A stretch of DNA of 64,000 bases from Ammoniphilus oxalaticus (GCF_003609605.1 NZ_MCHY01000009.1:613058-677057), one strand, 5' to 3'; shown: positions 25,698-35,770, counted from the first letter of the stretch. The notes: a model not told the origin generated them from the letters alone. Translations and numbers: made by a program.

Positions 25698-27949
25698 GCT
25701 AACTCCTCCTTTGACAGCTGCGAAGAAGCAATCTCGCGATACTCAGGGCATTGTTGCAGGAGTTCGCGGTGGGTGCCGCGTCCGACAATTTCGCCTTTTT
25801 CCAGCACGAGAATTTGTTCGGCATGCATAATCGTGCTCACGCGTTGGGCGACGATAATCATCGTTGCGTTCGCCGTTTGCTCCTTCAACGCCTGGCGCAA
25901 CCTGGCATCGGTGCGAAAATCGAGCGCGGAGAAACTATCATCAAAAATGAGCGCGTCAGGACGTTTCGCCAAGGCGCGGGCGATCGTTAACCGTTGTTTC
26001 TGTCCGCCCGACACGTTGGACCCGCCTTGCGAGATCGGCGCCTCAAACTGCTCGGGTTTTTCCGAAATAAACTCCGTCGCCTGAGCGACTTCAGCCGCCC
26101 ACTTCATTTCTTCTTCGGTCGCATCGGGTTTGCCGTAAATCACATTCGAGGCGATCGTCCCCGATAAAAGTAATCCTTGTTGGGGCGCGTACCCGATTTT
26201 TGCCCGTAAATCTCCCAGTTTTACGTGACGAATATCGACGCCGTCCAATTGAATTTCACCCGCGCTCACATCGTAAAAACGGAGAGCTAAGTTGGCAATC
26301 GTTGATTTACCTGAACCGGTTGACCCGATAATCGCGGTCGTTTGTCCGGGCTTGGCCACAAAAGAAATCGCGCGCAGGGCGTCTTCTTCGGCGCCTTCAT
26401 AACGGAAATAAACGTCCTTGAATTCGAGTACCCCTCTTTTCTGCGGGTCAAACGATTGTGGTTCGACAGGATCGGAAATGGCGATTTCCGTTTCTAACAC
26501 TTCCGTGATCCGTCCCGCTGACACCGCCGCTCGCGGCACCATAATAAACATCATCGAGACCATCATAAACGACATTAAAATTTGCATGACGTATTGCATA
26601 AAAGCCATCATGTCGCCCACTTGCATTGAAGAAGCGGCGATCCGCTGGGCCCCGACCCAAACGATCAGCAGAGTAACGGCGTTCATAATGAACATCATCG
26701 TAGGAAACATGAACACCATCACGCGGTTAACGAATAAGTTTGTTTGCGTCAAATCGGTGTTCGTTTGTTCAAAACGTTCTGTTTCGTGGCGCTGGGCTCC
26801 GACCGAGCGAATCACCATCAGCCCGTTCAAATTTTCCCGAGAAACCAAGTTCAATTTATCCATTAACTTTTGAATTAATTTGAATTTAGGCATGGCAATC
26901 GTCATCACGACAATAATCATCCCCAACAAAATCACGACGGCGAGGGCAATAATCCAACTCATCGAAGCCGATTTGTTGACAGCCATAATGATCCCGCCAA
27001 TCCCCAAAATCGGGGCGTAACACATCATCCGAATCCCGATCAGCAGCACTTGCTGCACTTGGTTGACGTCGTTTGTGCAGCGGGTGATCAGTGACGCGGT
27101 TGAAAATTGATCAAATTCCCGCTTCGAGAAATCCTCGACTTTGGCAAAAATTTGCGTCCGCAAGTTTCGGGCCACGCCTGTTGCCGTTCGCGAAGCAAGA
27201 AAACCGACAATCACCGTCGCCAGTCCACCAAGTAAGGCGATGCCGAGCATTTTGAGTCCAACTTTGAGAATGTAGCTGGTCTGTTTGGCTCCTAAATCAA
27301 CGCCTAATTCATTGTAAAAAGCTTTCGTAAACAGGATCCCCGTTTGTTTTTGCATCATCGGGTCGGTCGCCGCAAGTTGCCGCGCCTCTTGGATCGCTGA
27401 TTCTGGCAACGAATGTAGCATCGGTATCATTGGATACAATTTTGTCACATCGATGTTGGTGGCCTGTTCCGCCTGGGAAGCTGCCTCGGCATCTCCTGTT
27501 GGAGGCTGCATGTCTGGCGCCATTTCTGTCATCAGGTGGACCAACGTGAGCGACGCCGCCCCAAAAGCATCGTCGAGCGCTTCCGAATCAGCGCTGGGTT
27601 TGCCGCCGTCATTGGTCTTTTTTATATAATATTGTGGATCCGCTGCGGCAGGGTACAAACTTCCATACAATTCCCCTTCGGTATTTTTATCCGTGGCTGA
27701 AACGGGCGCATAGTTCGCTTCCACTAATCGCTGTTCCTCATCCGTCATCAATGTCGTCGCCAACCGCATTCCGTCTTCGCTCAGCGCGTCAGGCGCGGCG
27801 TGTTCAATTCCGCTTTGTTGAATCCCAACATTGACGATCTCTGACATGTAGTTTGGCAAGTTCAAATCGGCAAAAGCCTGCGTAAACAGGAACACAATCG
27901 CCAACAAAATCCCGCCTAAAAATGGTTTAAGCTGCTTTGCAAATTTCAT
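25694..27949 (-). CDS. Heterodimeric ABC exporter, half with degenerate catalytic site
   Basis: 751 aa, longer than a usual half exporter (about 580-600) because of an approximately 150-aa hydrophilic insertion after helix 1 (about residues 45-210), which should lie outside the membrane. ATPase: Walker A GSTGSGKST, signature VSGGQKQRLTIARA, and Walker B ALIFDDSFSALD, where Asp replaces the catalytic Glu. In paired exporters one half carries such a non-hydrolysing site, so this half and the 640-aa half form one asymmetric transporter. Overlaps of 4 nt with both neighbours show one operon with the MarR gene. Confidence 0.93.
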   Translation of the reverse strand: MKFAKQLKPFLGGILLAIVFLFTQAFADLNLPNYMSEIVNVGIQQSGIEHAAPDALSEDGMRLATTLMTDEEQRLVEANYAPVSATDKNTEGELYGSLYPAAADPQYYIKKTNDGGKPSADSEALDDAFGAASLTLVHLMTEMAPDMQPPTGDAEAASQAEQATNIDVTKLYPMIPMLHSLPESAIQEARQLAATDPMMQKQTGILFTKAFYNELGVDLGAKQTSYILKVGLKMLGIALLGGLATVIVGFLASRTATGVARNLRTQIFAKVEDFSKREFDQFSTASLITRCTNDVNQVQQVLLIGIRMMCYAPILGIGGIIMAVNKSASMSWIIALAVVILLGMIIVVMTIAMPKFKLIQKLMDKLNLVSRENLNGLMVIRSVGAQRHETERFEQTNTDLTQTNLFVNRVMVFMFPTMMFIMNAVTLLIVWVGAQRIAASSMQVGDMMAFMQYVMQILMSFMMVSMMFIMVPRAAVSAGRITEVLETEIAISDPVEPQSFDPQKRGVLEFKDVYFRYEGAEEDALRAISFVAKPGQTTAIIGSTGSGKSTIANLALRFYDVSAGEIQLDGVDIRHVKLGDLRAKIGYAPQQGLLLSGTIASNVIYGKPDATEEEMKWAAEVAQATEFISEKPEQFEAPISQGGSNVSGGQKQRLTIARALAKRPDALIFDDSFSALDFRTDARLRQALKEQTANATMIIVAQRVSTIMHAEQILVLEKGEIVGRGTHRELLQQCPEYREIASSQLSKEELA

Positions 27950-28419
27950 CCGCGATCCTCCTCCCCTTTTTCATTCAACTGCTCGGAAATATCGGCGAAA
28001 CGTTGAAACAAATCCACCAGTTGCCGTGTGTCATCCTCGCCAAACAACGTAATGATCTCCTCCAAGCGCTGATTAAAATACCGCTCCATCTGGGCCAACA
28101 TCTCCACGCCCGCCGAAGTCAGCGTCACCACCACTTTGCGGCGATCCGCCTTGTCCGTCTCACGAACAATGTACCCCTTTTTCTCAAGCGAACGATACAT
28201 CTGTGAAATGGCAGGCTTCGTCACATGCAGCTTTTTTTGCAATTCCTTCGTCAAAATCGGGCGATCGGAGTCCGCCGCGTGCCGCGCGATTCGCTTCATC
28301 AAAAAAACTTCTCCCATATGCAAATCCAATTCCGGCGGGAACTGAATCGTAACCTTTCTAAAACGAAAAAGAGAGCGGGCGAGCTGTTCCTTCAATTGAT
28401 GGTCTGCATGGCTTCCCAT
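27946..28419 (-). CDS. MarR-family regulator of the ABC exporter operon
   Basis: About 157 aa from ATG 28419 (GAGGAG 10 nt upstream); the frame continues to 28482. Winged helix of the MarR type: ILTKELQKKLHVTKPAISQMYRSLEKKGYIVRETDKADRRKVVVTLTSAG, with the DxRxx wing. First gene of the operon, overlapping the 751-aa exporter half by 4 nt. It probably represses this operon through the tandem site at 28486-28515 until a ligand is bound. Ligand unknown. Confidence 0.92.
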   Translation of the reverse strand: MGSHADHQLKEQLARSLFRFRKVTIQFPPELDLHMGEVFLMKRIARHAADSDRPILTKELQKKLHVTKPAISQMYRSLEKKGYIVRETDKADRRKVVVTLTSAGVEMLAQMERYFNQRLEEIITLFGEDDTRQLVDLFQRFADISEQLNEKGEEDRG

Positions 28420-28485
28420 TCGTTGCTTGCTCCTCGCAGTCCGTTCATCGTCAACCACCGTTCGTACCCTCCTTCTGATCACAAA

Positions 28486-28515
28486 CTATTAAGCACTTAA
28501 CTATTAAGCATTAAA
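28486..28515 (-). promoter_or_regulatory. Tandem 15-bp repeat, likely MarR operator
   Basis: CTATTAAGCACTTAA (28486-28500) is directly followed by CTATTAAGCATTAAA (28501-28515), 67 bp upstream of the MarR start. Each unit contains the partial palindrome TTAAGCNNTTAA. Confidence 0.6.
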
Positions 28516-28659
28516 CAGTATACAACCATTAGCGCGAAAAATAAACCTTTTTTAAAAAGGGGATCGCTGGAAGCGAGGCATTGCGACGGGTAACGAGTTA
28601 AACCGCGATTGTATTGGGGGAGGACGAGGGGAGCATTCCGCTCCCGCTTCGAGCGGTAT

Positions 28660-28751
28660 ATCCACAATACTCGATAAAAAAGGGCCGCGATGACAGAGAA
28701 GACCAGCGAGATTAAAGTCAATCCACAAATCCACAATATTCGATAAAAAAG
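28660..28751 (-). repeat. Two family A 23-mers
   Basis: Minus-oriented copies at 28660-28682 and 28729-28751; the second is preceded by an extra ATCCACAA. A G-rich tract (28752-28830) follows. Confidence 0.9.
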
Positions 28752-28831
28752 CGAGGCGCGGCGGGGATGGGGGCGGAAGGTAGGCGCGGAAGGGGAGGTT
28801 GGTTGGCAGGTCGGCAGGCGGGAAGGTTGGC

Positions 28832-29018
28832 TGTAAAGGCCAAAACGGCCCTTACAAATTTAAGATTCGAGCATCAATCCCCTGTAAGGGGCTCCCAGGC
28901 CTTTACAACAAGATAAGTGGGGAAAAAATGGGGCATGATCACTTGTAAGGGTCTGAGCTGCCTTTACAAACCCAAATTTGCGGGTGACATTTATGCAAGA
29001 GTCAAAACTCCCTTTACA
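28832..29018. repeat. Four-core palindrome array (family B, locus 3)
   Basis: 25-nt cores start at 28832, 28883, 28944 and 28994 (spacings 51, 61 and 50 bp, the same as locus 2). This is the most palindromic set: TGTAAAGGCC...GGCCCTTACA, TGTAAGGGGC...GCCTTTACA and so on. A family A copy follows at 29057 and a C-rich tract at 29080-29120. Confidence 0.93.
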
Positions 29019-29056
29019 GTCCGATCAAACGCGCAAATTTGATCCCGGCTAACTCG

Positions 29057-29079
29057 ATCCACAATATTCGATAAAAAAG
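29057..29079 (-). repeat. Family A 23-mer
   Basis: A consensus copy: ATCCACAATATTCG followed by ATAAAAAAG, then GCGAGGCGC. The same ending, AAAAAAGCGAGGCGC, follows the copy at 28729. Confidence 0.9.
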
Positions 29080-29223
29080 CGAGGCGCTCCCTCCCTCCAC
29101 CGACCGCTGCCCCACCACCCATTAGCAAAAATTGGTTAACCACCAAAATATCTGCTAACATAAACACACGCACAATCGTTTTAATCGATTAGTTCATTTT
29201 ATATATAATGATAGGAAGGTATT

Positions 29224-29745
29224 ATGACGCGTAAAAAAAGGAAAAGCAAGTTCAAAAGATTGCTCTACTGGATTCCCGTCATTCTTTGGATGGCTGTCAT
29301 TTTTAAAGCGTCTTCGCAACCATACGAAGATCAAGATTTACGACCGATGTTGGACCAATATGCTCCGAAAGCAACGGTAGAAAAATATCTCGGTGATGTC
29401 AAAGTAAACTATGCGGGCAGGGAAATCAGTATCGAACAAAGGGGTGTGCCCGCGTTTCTTGAGTTTTTCATTCGTAAAGGAGCGCATATTTTCGTATTCA
29501 TGATGCTGGCGATTCTCATTCAATGGGTTGTCCAAAAAACATGGTTAAGAGGATTCCGCAGTTACGCCTTTACCTTGATCGTCACGTTTCTGTATGCGTG
29601 CAGTGACGAATGGCATCAATCGTTTAACCCCAATCGCACCGCCAAATTATCAGACGTAGGAATCGACATGGTTGGCGTTTTCATCGGCCTCGCGTTCATC
29701 TTTGCGATCAACACTTGGAATCGATTTCAGCAGCGTATCCGTTAA
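29224..29745 (+). CDS. VanZ-family membrane protein (second copy)
   Basis: 173 aa with about four transmembrane helices and a basic N-terminus (MTRKKRKSKFKR). Signatures: IPVILWMAVIFKASSQPY, FFIRKGAHIFVFMMLA and YACSDEWHQSFNPNRTAKLSDVGIDMVGVFIG, matching the core of the paralogue at 19800 but otherwise diverged. A 60-aa loop between helices 1 and 2 (DLRPMLDQYAPK...) is longer than in the first copy. AGGAAGG precedes ATG 29224. Role unknown, membrane-located. Confidence 0.9.
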   Translation: MTRKKRKSKFKRLLYWIPVILWMAVIFKASSQPYEDQDLRPMLDQYAPKATVEKYLGDVKVNYAGREISIEQRGVPAFLEFFIRKGAHIFVFMMLAILIQWVVQKTWLRGFRSYAFTLIVTFLYACSDEWHQSFNPNRTAKLSDVGIDMVGVFIGLAFIFAINTWNRFQQRIR

Positions 29746-29870
29746 AAGGAAAGTTTTTTGAACATTTATATTGTTTCGTTCATCGACTAATTATAAAATA
29801 GAGCATAGGCAACTGGTTCTTTCTTATATACAGAAAGCGTTCGGTTGGTTAAAAGGGTCAAATTTGCTAA

Positions 29871-31292
<1,422 letters not shown>

Positions 31293-31325
31293 TTAAAGGC
31301 GCGTATTAGCGCATATGCGTATCAC

Positions 31326-31361
31326 GGCGGCGAAAAGCGATCCATTCGTTTTTCGCCGCTT
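31326..31361 (+). terminator. Terminator of gdhA
   Basis: GGCGGCGAAAAGCG pairs with CGTTTTTCGCCGC (one mismatch) around ATCCATT, followed by TTTTATATTTT. Confidence 0.85.
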
Positions 31362-31418
31362 TTATATTTTACCCAAATCCTCACGTGGTCAATGGGGGAT
31401 GTCCCCCTTCGTAACGGC

Positions 31419-31835
31419 CTTTTTTATCGAATATTGTGGATGAGTGATGTGGATAGATAGACCAATAATTGCTTTTTTATCGAAAATTGTGGATGGAATA
31501 ACGGCTCTTCCTTCGTTCGTTTCCTTTTATATCTGAAAATGTGGATGAAGGCGGAGTGAAAAGCGGAAAAGTCGGTGTCGAAGCTCTCATAATGGATAGA
31601 ATGCTCAGTCATTTTCTTTTTCATCGAGTATTGTGGATAATGTGCTACGAATCAATTTTGATAGTTCGCTTTATTATTAGAAATTGTGGATGGATTACTG
31701 GGCTTGGCTTAACTAGCATTTAGATATCCACAATGCGACATTTTGCCCGATGACTTTCAGAAGAACCCTGTTTGCTTGGTCCTAAAAAAGTTTTTCTCGC
31801 CCGCTCAACTTGATCCACAATATTCGCTAAAAAAA
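31419..31835. repeat. Cluster of seven family A 23-mers
   Basis: Plus-oriented copies start at 31419, 31472, 31524, 31616 and 31669 (offsets 53, 52, 92 and 53 bp) and minus-oriented ones at 31726 and 31813. The first is consensus; later ones carry 2-6 changes. The approximately 52-bp rhythm echoes the spacing in families B and C. No gene lies in 31293-31943. Confidence 0.85.
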
Positions 31836-31871
31836 GAAGAGTAGCCCAAAAGCGTTCGCAGGCTACTCTTC
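31836..31871 (-). terminator. Terminator of the 45-aa gene
   Basis: GAAGAGTAGCC (31836-31846) and GGCTACTCTTC (31861-31871) around a 14-nt loop; read on the minus strand it is followed by TTTTTTT, which is provided by the adjoining family A copy at 31813. Confidence 0.8.
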
Positions 31872-31943
31872 CTCTCCAGTTTTTATATCCACTTCCTACT
31901 TATCAAAATAATTCCACCTAGCATCTTCCTCGACGATCTCTTT

Positions 31944-32081
31944 TCAGGCCAAACCGATTGCCTCTTTTACGCGACTTAATTCCAACTCTATAAACTCCTG
32001 AAAAGTAATGCTCAATTTTTGATTTCGGTAAATGTCCGCCATTTTTTCAATGAACTCATCAGAAAGAATAACATGTCTCAT
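31944..32081 (-). CDS. Small acidic/amphipathic protein (45 aa)
   Basis: ATG 32081 with AAAGGAG about 12 nt upstream and a dedicated terminator downstream. The product begins MRHVILSDEFIEKMADIYRN, continues with a predicted helix (SITFQEFIELELSRVKEAIG) and ends LA. The pattern beta-strand followed by two helices resembles ribbon-helix-helix proteins, so a small DNA-binding regulator or antitoxin-like protein is possible, without a toxin gene nearby. Family not recognised. The gene precedes galE divergently. Confidence 0.6.
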   Translation of the reverse strand: MRHVILSDEFIEKMADIYRNQKLSITFQEFIELELSRVKEAIGLA

Positions 32082-32211
32082 AACCAATCAGCGCTCCTTT
32101 TTGAATATAAAATCCCGCGATTTAGGGTACTTAAAGTATTCGACCTGTAGGTCTGTCGAATCCTTTGATGAAAAAGGTCTTTCTTTGACTTGTTTCGTTG
32201 AATTGAATTTT

Positions 32212-32220
32212 TGTTATAAT
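32212..32220 (+). promoter_or_regulatory. Extended -10 promoter of galE
   Basis: TGTTATAAT (TG-N-TATAAT, -10 at 32215-32220), 43 bp before the start codon. A TTGACT at 32186 is too far away (24 bp) for a standard -35. Confidence 0.6.
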
Positions 32221-32262
32221 AGGGTAACTAATTCTAATTTATAGGAAGGGGGATGGGACCTT

Positions 32263-33273
32263 ATGGCTATTTTAGTAACCGGTGGCGCCGGGTACATCGG
32301 CAGCCACGCGTGTGTGGAATTGTTGAACGAAGGGTATGACATCGTTGTCGTCGATAATTTTAGTAATAGTAAACCAACCTCGTTAAAAAGGGTAGAAGAG
32401 ATTACGGGAAAAACTTTTCCGTTTTATGAGGCGGATTTATTGGACTGCGCAGCGTTGGACCGTATTTTTCAGGAGAATGAAATTGAGGCTGTGATCCATT
32501 TTGCGGGGTTAAAAGCCGTCGGGGAGTCGGTTGAAAAACCACTCAGTTATTACCATAACAACATCACGGGTACGTTAGTGTTGTGCGAGGTGATGCAAGC
32601 CCATGGCGTATATAATATCGTATTCAGTTCCTCGGCAACGGTGTACGGTTCACCGGAAAAAGTGCCGATCAAAGAAACGGCTGCGTTACAAACGACGAAC
32701 CCGTATGGACGGACAAAACTAATGATTGAAGAGATTTTACGCGATTTGCGGGTGGCAGATGAAAGGTGGAGCATTGCTTTGCTCCGTTATTTTAACCCAA
32801 TCGGCGCTCATAAGAGTGGAAAAATTGGCGAAGATCCAAGCGGATTACCTAACAATTTGATGCCATATATCACCCAAGTGGCGATTGGCAAACTGGCTGA
32901 GTTAAAAGTTTTTGGTAACGATTATGAAACGGTGGATGGAACAGGCGTTAGGGATTACATTCACGTTGTCGATTTGGCAAAGGGGCACTTAAAAGCGTTA
33001 CAAAAAACGCAGCTCCATAGTGGAGTTGAAGCGTATAATTTGGGGACAGGCAAAGGGTACAGCGTATTGGAAGTGGTGGCTGCTTTTGAAGAAGCGTCAA
33101 AATGTAAGATTCCTTACGCGATCGATGAACGCAGACCTGGGGATATTGCCGCCTGTTACGCGGATCCACAAAAAGCGAAAGAACAATTGGGTTGGCAGGC
33201 AGAAATGGGAATCGCGGAGATGTGCGCTGATTCGTGGCGGTGGCAATCGCAAAATCCAAATGGGTATGAGTGA
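32263..33273 (+). CDS. galE: UDP-glucose 4-epimerase
   Basis: 336 aa short-chain dehydrogenase-type enzyme that interconverts UDP-glucose and UDP-galactose with bound NAD. N-terminal GGAGYIGSH binds NAD; catalytic Ser/Thr in SSSATVYG and Tyr-Lys in [25 protein letters not shown] and [17 protein letters not shown] are GalE hallmarks. GGAAGGGGG precedes ATG 32263. A single-gene unit; with gtaB at 46413 it could supply UDP-galactose for the exopolysaccharide made by the eps operon. Confidence 0.96.
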   Translation: MAILVTGGAGYIGSHACVELLNEGYDIVVVDNFSNSKPTSLKRVEEITGKTFPFYEADLLDCAALDRIFQENEIEAVIHFAGLKAVGESVEKPLSYYHNNITGTLVLCEVMQAHGVYNIVFSSSATVYGSPEKVPIKETAALQTTNPYGRTKLMIEEILRDLRVADERWSIALLRYFNPIGAHKSGKIGEDPSGLPNNLMPYITQVAIGKLAELKVFGNDYETVDGTGVRDYIHVVDLAKGHLKALQKTQLHSGVEAYNLGTGKGYSVLEVVAAFEEASKCKIPYAIDERRPGDIAACYADPQKAKEQLGWQAEMGIAEMCADSWRWQSQNPNGYE

Positions 33274-33290
33274 GTTAAATGAACAGGAAG

Positions 33291-33318
33291 AGGGGAGCGA
33301 ATTCGCTCTCTTTTTTTT
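33291..33318 (+). terminator. Terminator of galE
   Basis: The self-complementary stem GAGCGAATTCGCTC is followed by TCTTTTTTTT. Confidence 0.8.
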
Positions 33319-33592
33319 CCCATTAACCTTGATTCACATTAGGTGAATCGACATGAAGGATTGCGCGAGAAAGAGGACGGACGGTGTTAAGTGACGCCTC
33401 ACGATCTGCTAGTGTATTGTTGTGAGGTGTGAATGGACTTCACAGACCGCGCGGTGGGATGGGACAGGGGACAATCGCGCTCGACACAGGATAAAATGTT
33501 TTATCTTTATAAGAAGGATTAGTCGTGGTTTAACCCGAAATATATACAGTATGAAATGATGTGAATAAAGATGAAAAAGGGGGGTGATCTGG
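33319..33592. other. Intergenic region, no gene seen
   Basis: Contains ACCTTGATTCACATTAGGTG-type imperfect inverted sequence (33326-33346) but no ORF; AAAAAGGGGGG at 33575-33584 is the ribosome-binding site of the next gene. Confidence 0.4.
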
Positions 33593-34138
33593 TTGTTGGT
33601 CGGGGAGTTTTTGAATCGTATTCAACAAGGGGAAACGGTAACTGGGATTAGTGAAGCGCTAGGATTGCATCGCAAAACACTGCAACGGCGGTTGCGACGT
33701 TTAGGGTATAAGTGGGATTCAGATAACTTAAGATGGCGTTGGGACGGTAAGGAAGGGTCGGAGCCGCTGCATATGTCTCTAGTCGACATGAATATGAGTT
33801 GGTCAAAACAATTGGATAAATCCGATTCACAGCCTATGAATCAAGACAAAAAAAATATTATTTCGTCCCCTTTCACTTTGGATGAAATAAGAGATTTAAA
33901 GGACATGCTGGAGCAATGGCGTCAATCCCCTGATTCGTTATCCGTTTCTGAACAAGACTTGGTCGATCGTATACAACAGATACGTAATAGTGAGAACGAA
34001 AAAGTGCGCAAGACGATTGTGATTGACCATGAGATCGGCGATCGGTTCGATGATTACGCGGATAAGACACGTTTAAATAAATCCGATTTGCTTCATTTGG
34101 CTATATATGAGTTAATGGAGAAGTATCGACTACCTTAA
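33593..34138 (+). CDS. Putative DNA-binding protein: N-terminal HTH plus C-terminal ribbon-helix-helix
   Basis: About 181 aa from TTG 33593, 8 nt after AAGGGGGG; the earlier GTG 33584 abuts the ribosome-binding site. The first 50 residues form a resolvase/Psq-like HTH (GETVTGISEALGLHRKTLQRRLRRLGYKW). An acidic, Ser/Asn-rich linker follows. The last 45 residues (VRKTIVIDHEIGDRFDDYADKTRLNKSDLLHLAIYELMEKY) have the strand-helix-helix pattern of RHH/CopG domains. Two DNA-binding modules in one small protein suggest a regulator or a segregation-type factor that bridges sites. I know no named family with this order. It is followed by the HU gene. Confidence 0.7.
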   Translation: MLVGEFLNRIQQGETVTGISEALGLHRKTLQRRLRRLGYKWDSDNLRWRWDGKEGSEPLHMSLVDMNMSWSKQLDKSDSQPMNQDKKNIISSPFTLDEIRDLKDMLEQWRQSPDSLSVSEQDLVDRIQQIRNSENEKVRKTIVIDHEIGDRFDDYADKTRLNKSDLLHLAIYELMEKYRLP

Positions 34139-34319
34139 AGAGTAGCAGCGGGAGTAGGCATTTTAGCTGATCGAAACAATAAATTGTGAAAAAAGCGGTA
34201 ATATTTAAGAAAAAAGCGAGGAAATGTCTAAAAAACCTTGCCAAACCGCTGAAATGAATGTATTTTGTAAGCAGGCCAAACAATTGTTTGGAAAAGTTTT
34301 CTATCGAGGAGGGCTACGC

Positions 34320-34592
34320 GTGAACAAGTCAGAATTGATCGCATATGTAGCAGAGCAATCAGAATTAACGAAGAAGGACGCAACAAGAGCCGTAGAGGCG
34401 GTATTTGAAGCGATCGAAAGTACTTTAAAGAATGGCGAGAGGGTTCAACTTATTGGGTTTGGGAATTTTGAGGTTCGTGATCGCGCTGCGCGTAAGGGGC
34501 GTAACCCACAAACAGGTGAAGAAATCCAAATCGCAGCGAGCAAGGTTCCTGCGTTCAAACCTGGAAAGCAATTAAGAGACGCTGTAAACTAA
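34320..34592 (+). CDS. hup: HU-family DNA-binding protein
   Basis: 90 aa from GTG 34320 (GAGGAGGG 6 nt upstream). Complete [31 protein letters not shown], then [26 protein letters not shown] (the DNA-embracing beta arm with the R-x-x-R-N-P signature) and [15 protein letters not shown]. It bends and compacts DNA without sequence specificity. Single gene with its own terminator. Confidence 0.96.
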   Translation: MNKSELIAYVAEQSELTKKDATRAVEAVFEAIESTLKNGERVQLIGFGNFEVRDRAARKGRNPQTGEEIQIAASKVPAFKPGKQLRDAVN

Positions 34593-34680
34593 AAGCGTTC
34601 CACTTTCCAGTCATTTTAAAGGTTACGTTTTCCACTATAAAAGAGAGAACGTGTTTTACGATGCTTCGAGATTTCAAAAG

Positions 34681-34717
34681 AAACCGAGATTTCCGAAAAG
34701 GGATTTCGGTTTTTTTG
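34681..34717 (+). terminator. Terminator of hup
   Basis: AAACCGAGATTTCC pairs with GGGATTTCGGTTT around GAAAA, followed by TTTTT. Confidence 0.8.
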
Positions 34718-34785
34718 AATCCTTTTTTTAGAAGTGAGGGCTACATTGGGTGGCGCGGGGGATTGGAGTTGTCGGACAGGAACAG

Positions 34786-34808
34786 CTTTTTTATCGAATA
34801 TTGTGGAT
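34786..34808 (+). repeat. Family A 23-mer
   Basis: A perfect consensus copy in plus orientation: CTTTTTTATCG followed by AATATTGTGGAT. The remainder of 34718-35107 holds no gene. Confidence 0.9.
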
Positions 34809-35107
34809 GGCAGTGATAGGGAGTTACCCCTGCATATATGGATATAGTTGTTTTCTGTAATCTGCTTATACGAAAAAAAACGCGGCGATCCATTGGAAGG
34901 TCTTCTCCATTGTTTCGACTTTATTAAAGGGAGTCCTATATGGCGCGTCTGCGAGTCGGATCTATTCATCGAAGTTGCCCCTACATCAGGCGATTGATCG
35001 TAATAGTAAGTGGATTGGTTTGCAGACCATTGAACAATGTAGTGTTTATTGTTCGGCTTATGTTGGCAAGCGCGTGTAAAAAAGATAGTTGAAATGAAAA
35101 GTCTAGT

Positions 35108-35770
35108 CTAGCAGGGTTCTCGGACAGAATTATACGTTTGATTGAGGCGAGGTGAGCAGGTCAGTAAAAAAAGTTCTTTCATCCGCTCAAATCGGGATTT
35201 ATACGTCGTGTCAAGATGAAGAAAATAAAACCAAGCTAAATAACGATTCAAATATTTAAAAGAGATCCAGCTGAAATAGGCGATCCAACTTACAAATGTG
35301 GGGCGCAAGTCATGGTCCATATGCATGAGTGGAATAAATGCGCCGCTACGGAATGTAATGTAGGGGCTCTTCCAGCCAAGTTTTTCGGTCTCGAATAGCT
35401 TTACGTTAAGTTCAGCGCTTGCCAGAGCTTGAAGGATTTTGTGCCGCCAGTAGAAAGCAGTCGTAATCGAAATGCGAACGACAAGAGCAGCATTGAATAG
35501 GGAGTAACCTTTTACCATGCATTCAAGGAATTTTACGAATTTTTGCGGCGAATGTGTCCAATGGAACGGAGTGTTGGTCAAATCATTAAAAGTCCGCTCG
35601 CAACATTTGCATTTATAACGTTGGCGATCACGATATTTTCCGTAGCGAACAATTTGCTTACTTTTGCAGTGGGGACAAGCATGCTCTCTCTCTTTCAAGG
35701 CGTTTAGAATCGCGAGATACGATGGGTAGTCAGTGTAACGCTCAAATAAATTAAAATAAGCCTTGTTCAT
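35108..35770 (-). CDS. IS1595-like transposase, internally deleted
   Basis: 220 aa from ATG 35770 (GGGGGAGG 8 nt upstream). The N-terminus has the IS1595 zinc ribbon (CPHCKSKQIVRYGKYRDRQRYKCKCC: two CxxC pairs) followed by FHWTHSPQKFVKFLECMVKGYSLFNAA and a helix-turn-helix ending FYWRHKIL. The C-terminus (FKYLNRYLAWFYFLHLD) matches the end of the family. The roughly 130 residues between, with the DDE/N catalytic residues (usually starting VEVDETYF), are missing, so it cannot transpose. The frame and ribosome-binding site are intact, which leaves open a DNA-binding role. No clear terminal inverted repeats found. Confidence 0.75.
   Translation of the reverse strand: MNKAYFNLFERYTDYPSYLAILNALKEREHACPHCKSKQIVRYGKYRDRQRYKCKCCERTFNDLTNTPFHWTHSPQKFVKFLECMVKGYSLFNAALVVRISITTAFYWRHKILQALASAELNVKLFETEKLGWKSPYITFRSGAFIPLMHMDHDLRPTFVSWIAYFSWISFKYLNRYLAWFYFLHLDTTYKSRFERMKELFLLTCSPRLNQTYNSVREPC

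Noticed and set aside
29816-29836. SinR operator upstream of gdhA
   Set aside because: Only a half site (GTTCTTT) without the matching GAAC at the fixed distance.
31726-31748. DnaA boxes or a replication origin in family A copies (ATCCACAA)
   Set aside because: The TT of TTATCCACA is not conserved in the copies, and no DnaA gene, origin genes or AT-rich unwinding element lies near.
31419-31835. CRISPR array from repeats with about 29-nt spacers
   Set aside because: Repeats are degenerate throughout, orientation changes inside the cluster, offsets include 92 bp, and no cas gene is in the window.
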